Part shown: positions 51,676 through 61,704 of the stretch, piece by piece | Layout: the number at the start of each line of letters is the position of its first letter | How positions within the stretch are numbered: position 1 is the stretch's first letter | Source: Halobacteriales archaeon YIM A00013 | Lineage (GTDB): Archaea > Halobacteriota > Halobacteria > Halobacteriales > Haloarculaceae | Reading direction: 5' to 3' | Length of the DNA: 64,000 nucleotides | NCBI GenBank assembly: GCA_025041195.1 | Contig: JAKCFM010000002.1 | Location: forward strand, 372,001-436,000 | Program-made: the position numbers and the translations under genes | Notes under the pieces: generated by a model | What the model was told of the DNA's origin: nothing | The model's input: the letters and a program-made list of their open reading frames with translations, nothing else | Database searches by the model: none

Positions 51676-53828
51676 TGACGACGACACAATCACACCGAGT
51701 ACAGACGCACGAACCGATTCTTGAACTGAACGACGTTTCCGTGACGTTCTCGATGGATCGCGGGGATTCGCGAGTTGTCGACGAGGTAACACTCGACATC
51801 GAGCGCAATGAAGTGCTCGGCATCGTCGGCGAGAGCGGGAGTGGGAAGTCCATGCTGGCGTCTGCACTCCTGGATGCCGTCGTCGAACCAGGAACCGTTT
51901 CCGGAGAGATCACCTTCAATCCACAGGACGAGCCGTCAGTGTCCGTGCTTGCGCTCTCGAAGGGCGACCGCCAGCGGTTTCGCTGGGAACAGATCGCCAT
52001 GGTGTTTCAGGGCGCGATGAGCTCATTCAACCCCGTGCGGACGATTCGAACGCATTTCGTCGAGACGTTATCGGCACACGACGAGGACATCGAAACGGGG
52101 ATGGAACGGGCAGCAGGAATTCTCGAAGATCTGTATCTCGATCCAGAACGCGTGCTGGATAGCTATCCGCACGAGCTTTCCGGTGGGATGAAACAACGCG
52201 CGCTGATCGCCCTCTCGCTCGTGCTCGAACCAGAGGTTCTCGTGATGGACGAGCCGACGGCGGCGCTGGATCTGCTCATGCAGCGCTCGATCATCGGGCT
52301 TCTTGAGGAGATCAAAACCCAGTACGACCTCACGATCGTGTTCATCACGCACGATCTGCCGCTCGTGGCTGATATCGCGGATCGGGTGGCCGTGCTGTAT
52401 GCGTTCGAAATCGCCGAGCTCGGGCCAACTGAGGAGATTCTCAGCGAACCGGCTCATCCGTACACGCGGCTGTTGCTCAAATCGACGCCGAACCTGCAGG
52501 CACCGATCGAGTCGATGCAGCCAGTCGACGGCGCTGCGCCGGATCCGGTGAACGTGCCCGATGGCTGTTCGTTCCACCCACGCTGTCCGCTTGCCGATGA
52601 GACCTGCCGGGCGAGCGATCCAGACCCCGCGGCGGTGTCAGCTCGACACACCGCTGACTGTCACCACTACGAGGCGGCACCCGGCGCAATCCCCATAGAG
52701 CCACCGGAGATGGACGAAATACAGCGGACACCCAGCCACCACGACGCTGCTGACGAGCCATTACTGAGCCTCGACGAGTTAGAAGTGCATTTCGAGACCG
52801 AACAGAAGGGACTCGGACTCTTTAGCGATCCAGAGACCGTCAACGCAGTCGATGGCGTCTCACTTGACATCTACGAGAACGACGTGGTCGTACTGGTTGG
52901 CGAAAGCGGCTGTGGCAAGACCACGCTCGGAAAGGCCGCAATCGGACTCCAGGAGCCAACCGGCGGAGCCGTCCAGTACCGTGGTCAAGACATCTACGGC
53001 GACGGCAGCGATGTGGATGCGACCGACCGGTTCACTGCGGACGAAATCCGCCGCGCATTGCAGATCGTCCATCAGGACCCCGGAAGCTCGCTCAATCCAC
53101 ACCACCGCATCAGCGCAATTCTCGAAGCACCGCTCAAACAATGGTACGATGACCTCGACGGTAATGACCGGCAGAGTCGGATTCTTGGGCTGCTAGAGCA
53201 CGTCGGGATGACCCCCGCAGACGATTACATCGATCGGTATCCTCACCAGCTTTCCGGCGGCGAACAACAGCGTGTGGCGCTGATCCGAGCAATGTTGTTG
53301 AATCCGGAGCTGATTCTCGCAGACGAGCCGATCAGTGCGCTCGACGTGTCGCTCCGGGTCGAGATGATGGACCTATTGATTCAGCTCCAGGAGACGTTCA
53401 ACACGTCGTATCTGTTCGTCTCACACGATCTATCGAACGCTCGGTATATCGCTGAGAAGACGGGTGGGCGAATCGGTGTGGTGTATCTCGGTGAGCTCGT
53501 CGAGATTGGCCCACCCGAACAGATCATCCACGATCCACAGCACCCCTACACCCGAGCATTACGGTGGGCAACGCCCCAGCTCACCTATCGTGACGACCGG
53601 GCACAAACGCCACCAATTCGGACGATCGACATTCCGGATCCGACGGATCCACCGTCGGGCTGTCGGTATCACACACGGTGTCCACAGGCGCGTGCGGTGT
53701 GTGCAGAGTCAGTTCCCGAAACGAAGCCAGGATCAGACGCAGTTGGTCACGACGTCGCCTGCTACCGGGTGCAAGACGACCACGACTACTGGGAAGACGA
53801 CCCGATTGACGACGCGGACCTGGACTGA
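51675..53828 (+). CDS. Fused double ABC ATPase (DppD-DppF type)
   Basis: A 717-aa protein with two nucleotide-binding domains. First: VGESGSGKSML, LSGGMKQRALIALSL, VLVMDEPTAALDL. Second, from about residue 360: VGESGCGKTTLGKA, LSGGEQQRVALIRAMLL, LILADEPISALDVS. Both domains end with Cys-rich oligopeptide-transporter tails (CSFHPRCP..., CRYHTRCPQ...), which may bind an Fe-S cluster. Usually two genes; here one polypeptide powers the importer. Confidence 0.92.
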   Translation: MTTTQSHRVQTHEPILELNDVSVTFSMDRGDSRVVDEVTLDIERNEVLGIVGESGSGKSMLASALLDAVVEPGTVSGEITFNPQDEPSVSVLALSKGDRQRFRWEQIAMVFQGAMSSFNPVRTIRTHFVETLSAHDEDIETGMERAAGILEDLYLDPERVLDSYPHELSGGMKQRALIALSLVLEPEVLVMDEPTAALDLLMQRSIIGLLEEIKTQYDLTIVFITHDLPLVADIADRVAVLYAFEIAELGPTEEILSEPAHPYTRLLLKSTPNLQAPIESMQPVDGAAPDPVNVPDGCSFHPRCPLADETCRASDPDPAAVSARHTADCHHYEAAPGAIPIEPPEMDEIQRTPSHHDAADEPLLSLDELEVHFETEQKGLGLFSDPETVNAVDGVSLDIYENDVVVLVGESGCGKTTLGKAAIGLQEPTGGAVQYRGQDIYGDGSDVDATDRFTADEIRRALQIVHQDPGSSLNPHHRISAILEAPLKQWYDDLDGNDRQSRILGLLEHVGMTPADDYIDRYPHQLSGGEQQRVALIRAMLLNPELILADEPISALDVSLRVEMMDLLIQLQETFNTSYLFVSHDLSNARYIAEKTGGRIGVVYLGELVEIGPPEQIIHDPQHPYTRALRWATPQLTYRDDRAQTPPIRTIDIPDPTDPPSGCRYHTRCPQARAVCAESVPETKPGSDAVGHDVACYRVQDDHDYWEDDPIDDADLD

Positions 53829-53893
53829 CCGTCACCGTTTGTCGTGGTGAGACGAACTGTTATGTGCACCCGGTTCGTGCCGTCAGATGGTCA

Positions 53894-54328
53894 ATGGAGC
53901 ACTTTTCAGCAGACGACGGAACGGTTGTCGTCAGACTCGACAGGGGCGAACCGATTCTCGAATCCCTCCGAGAGGTGTGTTCTGCACACGGAATTGAGAC
54001 CGGCGCCGTCCTCACTGGCATCGCGACCGTTCAGTCGCTACCAATACATTACGTTGCACAGACCACACTCACAGCAGACCGCACAGACAGAACCACGACT
54101 GTCACCTACGAGGGAGCCTGGGAAATCAACAGCATCGGTGGTGTCATCGCCGATGGTGAGCCACATCTTCACATCACTGGCTTCAACGGCGAGCAAACGG
54201 TGGCCGGTCACCTGGAAGACGGTTGTTTGATCAACGTTCTTGGTGAGTTCACTCTCACGGCGTTCGGTGGGCTCGAACTCACTCGAACGCCGGACGAAAA
54301 CGGTATAGCGAAACTCACTGACGAGTAG
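53894..54328 (+). CDS. PPC/DUF296 domain protein
   Basis: A 144-aa plant-and-prokaryote-conserved domain protein. VVRLDRGEPILESLREVC, ETGAVLTGIATVQS, and the GEPHLHITGFNGEQTVAGHLEDG segment with paired His are typical, the His forming a potential metal site in trimers. In other archaea this domain appears alone as a putative DNA-binding or metal-binding protein. ATG 53894 gives a standard domain length. Confidence 0.85.
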   Translation: MEHFSADDGTVVVRLDRGEPILESLREVCSAHGIETGAVLTGIATVQSLPIHYVAQTTLTADRTDRTTTVTYEGAWEINSIGGVIADGEPHLHITGFNGEQTVAGHLEDGCLINVLGEFTLTAFGGLELTRTPDENGIAKLTDE

Positions 54329-54352
54329 CTGCTCGCTCGGTCAGGTCGGCGT

Positions 54353-54601
54353 TCAGTGGCGAACCCACCAGAGCGCACTGTAGCCGACGAACCCGGTCAG
54401 AATCAGCGCACCCCCCCATACGGGGAGAATCGCCGCCCAGATCCCCCACGTTTCGGTCGTCGCGGGGGTTACCAGCATCGTGTCGATGATAGCCGCGAGC
54501 ACGACGAGCCCCAACCCGCCGAGAACGAGCTGCAACAGTCGAGAGTGCAACAGCTGTTCACCAATCGATTCGACTGTACTGTGGCCAGTCGCCTGTGACA
54601 T
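54353..54601 (-). CDS. Small membrane protein
   Basis: An 82-aa protein with two hydrophobic segments (about 23-42 and 53-78) and a WWVRH end. Not recognised. It is convergent with the PPC-domain gene and divergent from the aldehyde dehydrogenase, whose start is 87 nt away. Confidence 0.65.
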   Translation of the reverse strand: MSQATGHSTVESIGEQLLHSRLLQLVLGGLGLVVLAAIIDTMLVTPATTETWGIWAAILPVWGGALILTGFVGYSALWWVRH

Positions 54602-54688
54602 GTGTACTGAGACCTATCCGTTCAATCACAATAGCCCTTTGGGAGACAACCAAAACACTCGTAATCATCGCGATATAATTACGGATCG

Positions 54689-56137
54689 ATGACGCCAGTG
54701 ACTGACAACTACGTCGACGGAGCGTGGTGTGGCGCCGAGCACAGCGAGACATTTTCGGTCACCAACCCCGCAACGGGAGCGGTGGTCGGTGAGTACCAAT
54801 CCTCAACCGAGAATGACGTTGAACGGGCAATACAAGCGGCAGCGAGCGCACAGGACTCCTGGGCAACGACGCCGGGGACACAGCGTGGAGCAATTCTCCG
54901 ACGCGCCGCGGGCGAACTCGATGCGCGCGCAGAGGAGCTCACTGAACTACTGGTGACAGAAGAGGGAAAAACGTGGACTGAAGCCGCCGGAGAAGTCGGT
55001 CGTGCGGTGGATATCTTTTATTACTATGCCGAGAAGGCACGCGATCTTGGTGGCCAGGTGAAAAGTTCCTCGGCCGAGCAGACACAGCTGTACACCGTTT
55101 CGGAACCGCTCGGCGTGGCCGCAATTATCACGCCATGGAACTACCCGATCGCCATTCCGGCCTGGAAGCTCGCACCGGCGCTGGCAACTGGGAACACCGT
55201 CGTGTTCAAACCGGCATCCGCCGCACCCGGCGTCGGTGTTGCCATTGTGGAGTGTCTCGAAGCGGCTGGACTCCCCGAGGGCGTCTGTAACTGCATCACC
55301 GGGTCGGGAAGCGTGGTGGTCACGCCGTTGCTTGCGCACGAAGCTATTTCTGCAGTTTCATTTACTGGGTCGACGAGCGTTGGGAAAACCGTTGCCCAGA
55401 CGGCCGCCGATGATCTGAAACGGGTGCAGTGTGAGATGGGTGGGAAAAATCCGACGGTCGTCATGCCCAGTGCAGATCTCACACTGGCTGCCGAAATCGT
55501 GGCTAGCGGTGGCTTTGGCACGACTGGCCAGTCATGTACCGCCACCTCGCGGGCGATCGTCCACAGCGACGTTGTCGATGCATTCACCGACGAGCTCGTC
55601 GAAGGGGCAACATCGTACGCGGTTGGCCCGGGAATTGACGATCCGGATATGGGGCCACAGATCTCAAAAGCAGAACTCGACGCGACGCTTTCGGCGATTG
55701 CGGACGGAACGAGTGAGGGTGCAACGCTCGAAACGGGTGGCAGCCAACTCGAAGGCGACCAGTACGACGACGGCCACTTTGTCGAGCCAACAGTGTTCTC
55801 CGGGGTGGAGCCGTCAATGTCGATCGCGCGCGAAGAGATATTCGGCCCAGTGGTCAGCGTCATCGAAGCGACGGGATTCGAGGCAGCCATCGAGCTGGCA
55901 AACGACTCCCGGTATGGCCTCGCTGCAAGCATCGTCACTGATGACCACACCGAAGCGACCCAATTTATCAACGAGGTAGAAGCCGGCGTTGTGAAGGTCA
56001 ACCAGAAGACGACCGGCCTTGAGCTCCACGTCCCGTTCGGTGGAATGAAAGATTCCTCGACAAACACGTATCGCGAGCAGGGTGACGCTGGCCTCGAATT
56101 CTTCACGACGACGAAAACGGTGTACGACGCGTACTAA
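54689..56137 (+). CDS. Aldehyde dehydrogenase, probably 2-oxoglutarate semialdehyde dehydrogenase
   Basis: A 482-aa ALDH. AIITPWNYPIAIPAWKLAPALATGN is the cofactor region, SFTGSTSVGK binds NAD(P), MGGKNPTVVM carries the Glu region, GQSCTATSR contains the catalytic Cys, and AREEIFGPVVSV the late Glu. In haloarchaeal pentose and sugar-acid routes this enzyme converts 2-oxoglutarate semialdehyde to 2-oxoglutarate, which fits the last step expected of this locus. It ends overlapping the convergent uronate dehydrogenase gene by 4 nt. Confidence 0.88.
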   Translation: MTPVTDNYVDGAWCGAEHSETFSVTNPATGAVVGEYQSSTENDVERAIQAAASAQDSWATTPGTQRGAILRRAAGELDARAEELTELLVTEEGKTWTEAAGEVGRAVDIFYYYAEKARDLGGQVKSSSAEQTQLYTVSEPLGVAAIITPWNYPIAIPAWKLAPALATGNTVVFKPASAAPGVGVAIVECLEAAGLPEGVCNCITGSGSVVVTPLLAHEAISAVSFTGSTSVGKTVAQTAADDLKRVQCEMGGKNPTVVMPSADLTLAAEIVASGGFGTTGQSCTATSRAIVHSDVVDAFTDELVEGATSYAVGPGIDDPDMGPQISKAELDATLSAIADGTSEGATLETGGSQLEGDQYDDGHFVEPTVFSGVEPSMSIAREEIFGPVVSVIEATGFEAAIELANDSRYGLAASIVTDDHTEATQFINEVEAGVVKVNQKTTGLELHVPFGGMKDSSTNTYREQGDAGLEFFTTTKTVYDAY

Positions 56138-56973
56138 CCATCTGCGGGCGGCCCATCCCATCGGTGGCCACCGTCCTGGGGATCGTAGCCGATGCCCTCG
56201 CGAGCATGGTCAATATCCAACCAGCGCCCGGCGTTGTCGCTGACGCCGTAGAACACGTCGAACGAGACGGTCGCATCACGCAAACAGCAATCCACCTGGT
56301 GGGCGAAATCACGACGAGACTGCCACAACGCCTTCATTCGCGCCACTGCACGCTGATACTCGTCCGAATCCCGGTCGAATTCTCCGTTCTCGACGCCGTG
56401 TTCTGCGTCACCATAGGGATGGTCGTACGCCGCTCCGTTGACCGTCCCAACTCGAAGTGAGTAGAATCGGCGAGGATACTCGTGACACTCGGTGTAGTAG
56501 CGCCCGAGCGCCTCGCCGAAGCATTTTGTAACACCGTAGAACGAATCCGGGCGAACTGGATCAGTGTGATCAACGGTGAGGTCATGCCCTGGCGCGTACA
56601 CGTCAGGTGCATGCTCTAGCTCGTACATCCCAACGGCGTGGTTCGAGGAGATGAACACGAACCGTTCAATAGTATTTCGTCGAGCCGCCTCAAGAGCGTT
56701 GTACATGCCGATGATATTGGGTTCGAGAACGGTTTCGAAGTCACCATCAGTGTAGGGATAGGCCGCCATATGCACCATCGCGTCGTGACCGCTTGCAGCC
56801 CCCATCAGTGCTTCCCTGTCGGCCACGTCAGCCACGACCGTGTCGTAACCGCCGTACGGATGGTCTGTCGGCCGGTCAGACCGATTGAGATACGTCCAGT
56901 CGTAGGCGTCATCGAGATGGTCGATCAGGGCAGTGCCACACCGGCCGTACGCACCAGTCAGCAACACATCCAT
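56134..56973 (-). CDS. Uronate dehydrogenase-like SDR
   Basis: A 279-aa extended SDR. VLLTGAYGRCG is the NAD loop, NIIGMYNALEAARR, then FISSNHAVG contains the active-site Ser, and YGVTKCFGEALGRYY has the Y-x3-K catalytic pair. The S-S-N-H and the YG(V/I)(S/T)KCFGE context match uronate dehydrogenase, which oxidises galacturonate to a galactarolactone. The related haloarchaeal Azf (glucose-6-phosphate dehydrogenase) is an alternative, but the surrounding pectin genes favour uronate. Confidence 0.82.
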   Translation of the reverse strand: MDVLLTGAYGRCGTALIDHLDDAYDWTYLNRSDRPTDHPYGGYDTVVADVADREALMGAASGHDAMVHMAAYPYTDGDFETVLEPNIIGMYNALEAARRNTIERFVFISSNHAVGMYELEHAPDVYAPGHDLTVDHTDPVRPDSFYGVTKCFGEALGRYYTECHEYPRRFYSLRVGTVNGAAYDHPYGDAEHGVENGEFDRDSDEYQRAVARMKALWQSRRDFAHQVDCCLRDATVSFDVFYGVSDNAGRWLDIDHAREGIGYDPQDGGHRWDGPPADG

Positions 56974-57022
56974 ACGGAGTGATTCCCACAGGAGCTATTA
57001 AATTGATGGGGAGATGCGAGAG

Positions 57023-57820
57023 TCAGTCGAACTCGCTGACTCCCGTGGACGAAAACTTGGTGTTGAGCTCGATAACGTTCGCCGCCCGCTTGACGTGGTC
57101 GGAAAACTCCCCGTGAATCCGGTCATCAGAGAACCGACTCGATGGACCGGTGATCGATATTGCACCCAGAACGGTCTCCTCGTGTCGGACGGGTGCCGAG
57201 ACACACCGCAATCCCTGGATGTTTTCTTCGTCGTCGACGCCGTACCCCTGTGATTCGATGCGGTCAAGTTCTGCGCGGAGTGCGTCGGGCTCCGTGATCG
57301 TGTTCGGCGTGTTGGCTTCGTAGGCGGCGTTCGAGACGATCGTCGCCGTTCGATCCGCGGGCATGAACGCCAGAATCGTTTTCCCGAGCGATGTGGAGTA
57401 CATGGGCTGTTGGATGCCCACTCGTGAGCGGGTTTCGACCGCCTGATCGCCCGACGCCTTGTAGAGATAGCTCACCATGCCGTGCTCTTCGATGCCGAAC
57501 TGAACGATCTCACCAGTCGTTGCTGCCAGCTCGTCAACCTCCTTTGTGATCACGTCGTAGTTACCCACCTGCTCTCTGACACGATTGGCGATATCGAGTA
57601 CGCGGAGGCTCAACCGGTAGCCCTCCGGCTCTTGCACCAGATAGTTGCGCTCGGTGAGCGTCTGTAGATGGCTGTAGATCGTGCTCTTTGAGTGTCCTAG
57701 CTCGGTTGCAAGCTCAGTTATCCCAACGTGTTTTCGCTCCTGCAACACCTCGATGATGTTGAACGCGATCATCACCGAACGAATCGTCCGCCCGGAATAG
57801 TCATCTTCGGACACTGTCAT
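57023..57820 (-). CDS. IclR-family transcriptional regulator
   Basis: A 265-aa IclR protein. The N-terminal winged HTH is IIEVLQERKHVGITELATELGHSKSTIYSHLQTL (about 23-57); the effector domain includes GKTILAFMPADR and the GAISITGPSSRF segment. ATG 57820 is preferred over 57841 since a TATA box (57843-57850) is about 26 nt before it. IclR-type repressors often control sugar-acid degradation, so this is the best local candidate to govern the pectin/galacturonate genes. Confidence 0.88.
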   Translation of the reverse strand: MTVSEDDYSGRTIRSVMIAFNIIEVLQERKHVGITELATELGHSKSTIYSHLQTLTERNYLVQEPEGYRLSLRVLDIANRVREQVGNYDVITKEVDELAATTGEIVQFGIEEHGMVSYLYKASGDQAVETRSRVGIQQPMYSTSLGKTILAFMPADRTATIVSNAAYEANTPNTITEPDALRAELDRIESQGYGVDDEENIQGLRCVSAPVRHEETVLGAISITGPSSRFSDDRIHGEFSDHVKRAANVIELNTKFSSTGVSEFD

Positions 57821-58235
57821 TGGTTTCCACATGTTTTCCACCTATATAATTCTGTTCCCGCTTGGCGAAAGGCAGCCGACCCACCCGGCAGTTCGAGTCG
57901 GTAGTGGACGACTCAGCCAGCACACGAGCGATTCACCCCTAGAAAATGCACCGAATCAGTGTGGCTGTTCCGTATCCTGTGTGCGTACTGCGTTCGGCTG
58001 GCGGGAACGTATTGGCGACCGGTTCTGTCTGTCGACTGGTGTGTCGACGTCATTTGCCAGCACTCACACCCCCTATTTACAGCTGTACATCTGTAATTGT
58101 TCGTGAGTCGGGAAAGAAGTCAGGTGAACAATCTCAAACAGTTCGCAAAATAATCGATCAAATATCTTATTGTATAATAAATCTTCAGATATTTTTTAAT
58201 ACTATACTGAAATAGTAGCATAATGGTGTCAATGT
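57821..58235. other. Intergenic region between iclR and the pectate lyase gene
   Basis: A 415-nt divergent control region. The right half (58130-58235) is AT-rich, with TATTTTTTAATACTATACTG before the lyase start. Next to the IclR start, TTTCCAC occurs twice in the same direction (57825-57841), a possible binding element. I see no convincing reading frame. Confidence 0.5.
57843..57850 (-). promoter_or_regulatory. TATA box of iclR
   Basis: On the minus strand ATTATATA, centred about 26 nt before ATG 57820, which supports the shorter start for IclR. Confidence 0.65.
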
Positions 58236-60360
58236 ATGACACAAGATAGGCGCACGTTTCTTCGTGCGTTAACAGCGGGGAGTATTGCGACAGGACTGTT
58301 CAGTGGCTTGAGTGTGGGGGCAACACCCATATCGGTTTCGGGCGGGGGCACCGACATCTGGAACTACCGACGCATTTCATTACTACTACAGGGAGCTCAC
58401 CGGTGATTTCGACGTGAGCGTGCATACGGGCTCCATCCCGAATACGGACAGCTGGGCAAAGGCCGGGCTGATGGTTCGCCAGACGCTGAACGCAGACGCT
58501 GAAAACGCCATGGTCCGCCGGCGACCGAACGGGGAGGTATCCTTCCAGTGGCGGGGAGACAACGGTAACGACACAGTGAGTACAACCTCGGACGGCGGGA
58601 GCGGTGAATCCGACGTTCCTAACGGATACATCAGCGCGGATTGGTTGCGGTTGACCCGGAGTGGTGATACGATCACGGCGTACAGATCGACCAACGGCAC
58701 CGACTGGACACAGATCAGTTCGATAGCGCCGAGCACGATCGACTTCGCCGAGGACGCCTACGTTGGGCTTGCAGTAACGAGTCACAACGGGGGAACGCTC
58801 TGTTCCGTTCCGTTCGACAGTCTCTCCGGAGTGAGTCCGACGGCGAATCGAGACATCGGCGACGTTTCGGTTGCGGGAAGCGTCTCTGGTGGTGGCGGAA
58901 CCGACGGGGATCCGATCGTTTCGACCGGTGCAGTCACCGACGTGGGAAGCAGTTCATTGCGCGTCGCCGGGAGTCTCAACGATCTCGGCGATGCAGCCTC
59001 GGCGACGGTGGGCTTCGAGTATCGACAACCGGGCGAAACCTGGACACAAACTCCAACCGAGACACTGGGGTCGACTGGATCGTTTTCTCGATCGATCGAT
59101 GGACTCGCTTCATCGACCACCTACGAGATTCGGGCATTCGCTACGGCAAGCGAGGGCGATACCGCAACCGGAACGACGGTGACCACGGAGACAACCGACG
59201 GTGGCGGTGGCTCCCAGCCCGGCGGCGCCGCGTTCGATCCTGAGGATGGATTCGCCACGACCGACTGGTTCGACGACTCGGTAACTGTCCACCGGGTAAC
59301 CGAAGCGACGGTGAGTGCGGTGCGATCGGCGTTCGAGGCAAGCGGTCCACGGCTGGTCGTCTTTGAAACCAGTGGTGTGATCGATCTTCAGACAACCGAT
59401 CTTGAGATCACGAATCCGTACTGCTGGGTCGCCGGACAGACTGCCCCATCACCCGGGATCACGTTCATCAACGGCATGGTCCAGGTAGCGGCCGACAACT
59501 GCGTTGTCCAGCATCTCCGCATCTTCCGGGGTGAAGATGGGGGCGCAGCGGAGGGGGCTGATCCGATGAACAACGCCGATGAAACGTCGAACGTGATCTT
59601 CGATCATTGTTCGGCGTTCTGGGGCCGTGACGAGAATCTCTCGGTTGGATACGACAGCACGAACACGACGATCACGAACTCGTTGATCGCTGAGGGGTTA
59701 GACGAACCCGAGGAGAACTCGAACGGCTCGCTCGTTGGCAATGGTGCCTCGAACGTCGCCATTCTCGGATCGGTGTATGCGGCCAACAACGACCGGAATC
59801 CACGGTTGAAAGACAACACCCAGAGTGTGATTGCCAACTCGCTGGTGTATTACTTCGATAAGGCAATCATGATCTCCGGTGGTGCCCAGGCGTCCGTCGT
59901 CAACAACCAGTATCTGGGGCGATTCGACTGGTCAGACGCCGTCATCAAAGGAGATGGAAGCGTCTACATCGAGACCAACAACGTTGCCGACCCACCACTG
60001 AACGGTCGGCCCTTCTGCAGCACCAGCCAGCTCAACAGTCGACCACTCTGGCCATCGGGGCTCTCGGTGATGAACACGAACGAGGTCGAGAACCACAATC
60101 TGGCTTACGCTGGCGCACGGCCCGCGGATCGGATCAGTCATGAACAACGCGTAATCGACGACATCGCCTCGCGCGCACACGAGACGAACGTTTCCGACCC
60201 GGGGAACGCACCAGGAATTCCAGGCACCGAAGACGAGGTTGGCGGCTATCCCGATCACGGCAGCTCAACGCATTCGTTGTTTGTTCCAGAGCATGATCTG
60301 CGCGGCTGGATCGACGCGTGGGCGCTTGCTGTCGAAGAGCCTGACGCGAATCCGCCGTGA
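58236..60360 (+). pseudogene. Secreted pectate-lyase-like protein, frameshifted after the signal peptide
   Basis: A Tat signal peptide (DRRTFLRALTAGSIATGLF) is encoded from ATG 58236, but this frame stops near 58392. The rest of the protein continues in the +1 frame to 60360. The two frames meet within a domain: one gives GGGTDIW and the other GTTDAFHYYY, and restoring two G bases after TGG 58359-58361 joins them. Domains: a laminin-like sandwich (about 35-190), a fibronectin-III-like segment (about 225-310), then a PL1-type beta-helix (about 330-690) with NPYCWVAGQTAPSPG, FDHCSAFWGRDENLS and NPRLKDNTQ. It would act outside the cell on pectate. Either a recent null mutation, programmed slippage, or an assembly error. 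Confidence 0.8.
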
Positions 60361-60363
60361 CCC

Positions 60364-61704
60364 TTACGCCTGATCTGGCGCTTCGATGACGACAACCCGG
60401 AGATCGTTCACGTTGGTATTGGTCTGACCAGTGTAGATGCGGGCGTCCGCCTGATCGAGGAAGGTGCCGGCGTCGTTCGCATCGAGGGCTGACTGTGCCT
60501 CGGTCTCTGGCGTGGCCGTTTCCGTCGTCGTGATCCCACCGGCCGCCTCGACACCATCGATGCCGTCGGTATCGACGCTGGCGACGGTTATTTCGGGCGC
60601 AGTACTTTCGATGGCCGCGCTGAGGGCGAACTCCTGATTCGGACCGCCCTCGCCGTCACCAGTGACGGTGACCGTCGTCTCACCACCAGATAGCAAGACG
60701 GCTGGCGGTTCGACCGGCTGTTCAGTGTACAGACACTGTTTGGCTATTGCCACGATCGTTTTGGCGGCCTCGCGGGCTTCACCACGAACGTGGCCGCTCA
60801 ACACCAGCGGCGTGTATCCGGCCTCGCGTGCGGTTGTAGCGGCTGCCTGGAGTGCCGTCGTGTTGTCGGCGATGACGTGCTGAGTGACCTGCTCGAACAC
60901 TGGATCGTCGCTATCGGGTGTTTCAGCGATCGCGCCGTCGACGCCGGATTCAAGATGGCTGCTGACAGATGTGGGGGCTGAAACGTCGAATCGGTCGAGC
61001 ACGTCCAGTGCGTCAGCGTACGTCGATTCGTCGGGTGTACAGACGCCGCTTGCGATCACGTCCAGCCGATCGTCGACTACGTCGCTAAAGACCAGGCCGA
61101 CGGTCGTCGCTGGCGCACAGGCTTTGGCGAGCTGACCCCCCTTGATCGAAGAGCAGTGTTTTCGAACCGCGTTGATCGCTTCGATCGGCGCACCGCTTTC
61201 GAGCAGCGCACTCGTGGTCGATTGCAGCGCATCCAGCGTGATTCCTGCCGCCGGTGCTGCGAGTAACGCGCTCGCTCCTCCGGTGACGATCGCGATCACA
61301 AGATCCGACGCCGTCGCCTCTTTTGCCAGCTCCAGCACGGAGCGCGTGTTCTCAACGCCCCGCTCCGATGGAATCGGATGGTCGCCAGCCCTCACGCTGA
61401 TTCGATCACTCGACACTGTTTTATCCGTTACAACGACGCCGTCATCGATTCGATTGCCGAGCAGCGTTTCGAGCGCGCTTGCCGCGATGCCAGCCGCGTT
61501 GCCACCGCCAACGACGAGTACCCGCTCATACGCGTCCAAATCGTACCGATCCCCGCCGATCGAGAGCGTTGCGCCCGCAAGCGCAACGTTCGAATCGATC
61601 ACCGCTGTTGGATCCGCTGCGTTGATTCCCGCCTCGATGCAGTCGAGCGCGACTTCGTGTCTTGGGGCGAGCGACGTGCGATTGTTGATCATGCCTCCAG
61701 CCAT
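60364..61704 (-). CDS. Glycerate 2-kinase (MOFRL/DUF4147 family)
   Basis: A GckA-type glycerate kinase of about 446 aa. VLVVGGGNAAGIAASALE is the N-terminal loop, VRAGDHPIPSERGVENTRSVLELAKEA the next segment, and VTGGASALLAAPAAGITL, NAVRKHCSSIKGGQLAKA and LLSGGETTVTVTGDGEGGPNQEFAL are family motifs. It phosphorylates glycerate at C2, feeding lower glycolysis. Its location after the lyase suggests a link with sugar-acid or glyoxylate metabolism. ATG 61704 or 61692 are both plausible. It is convergent with the lyase gene. Confidence 0.88.
   Translation of the reverse strand: MAGGMINNRTSLAPRHEVALDCIEAGINAADPTAVIDSNVALAGATLSIGGDRYDLDAYERVLVVGGGNAAGIAASALETLLGNRIDDGVVVTDKTVSSDRISVRAGDHPIPSERGVENTRSVLELAKEATASDLVIAIVTGGASALLAAPAAGITLDALQSTTSALLESGAPIEAINAVRKHCSSIKGGQLAKACAPATTVGLVFSDVVDDRLDVIASGVCTPDESTYADALDVLDRFDVSAPTSVSSHLESGVDGAIAETPDSDDPVFEQVTQHVIADNTTALQAAATTAREAGYTPLVLSGHVRGEAREAAKTIVAIAKQCLYTEQPVEPPAVLLSGGETTVTVTGDGEGGPNQEFALSAAIESTAPEITVASVDTDGIDGVEAAGGITTTETATPETEAQSALDANDAGTFLDQADARIYTGQTNTNVNDLRVVVIEAPDQA

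Noticed and set aside
54672-54680. GATATAATT before the aldehyde dehydrogenase as its TATA box
   Set aside because: It ends only about 9 nt before ATG 54689, too near for a normal archaeal promoter of that gene, so I did not list it.
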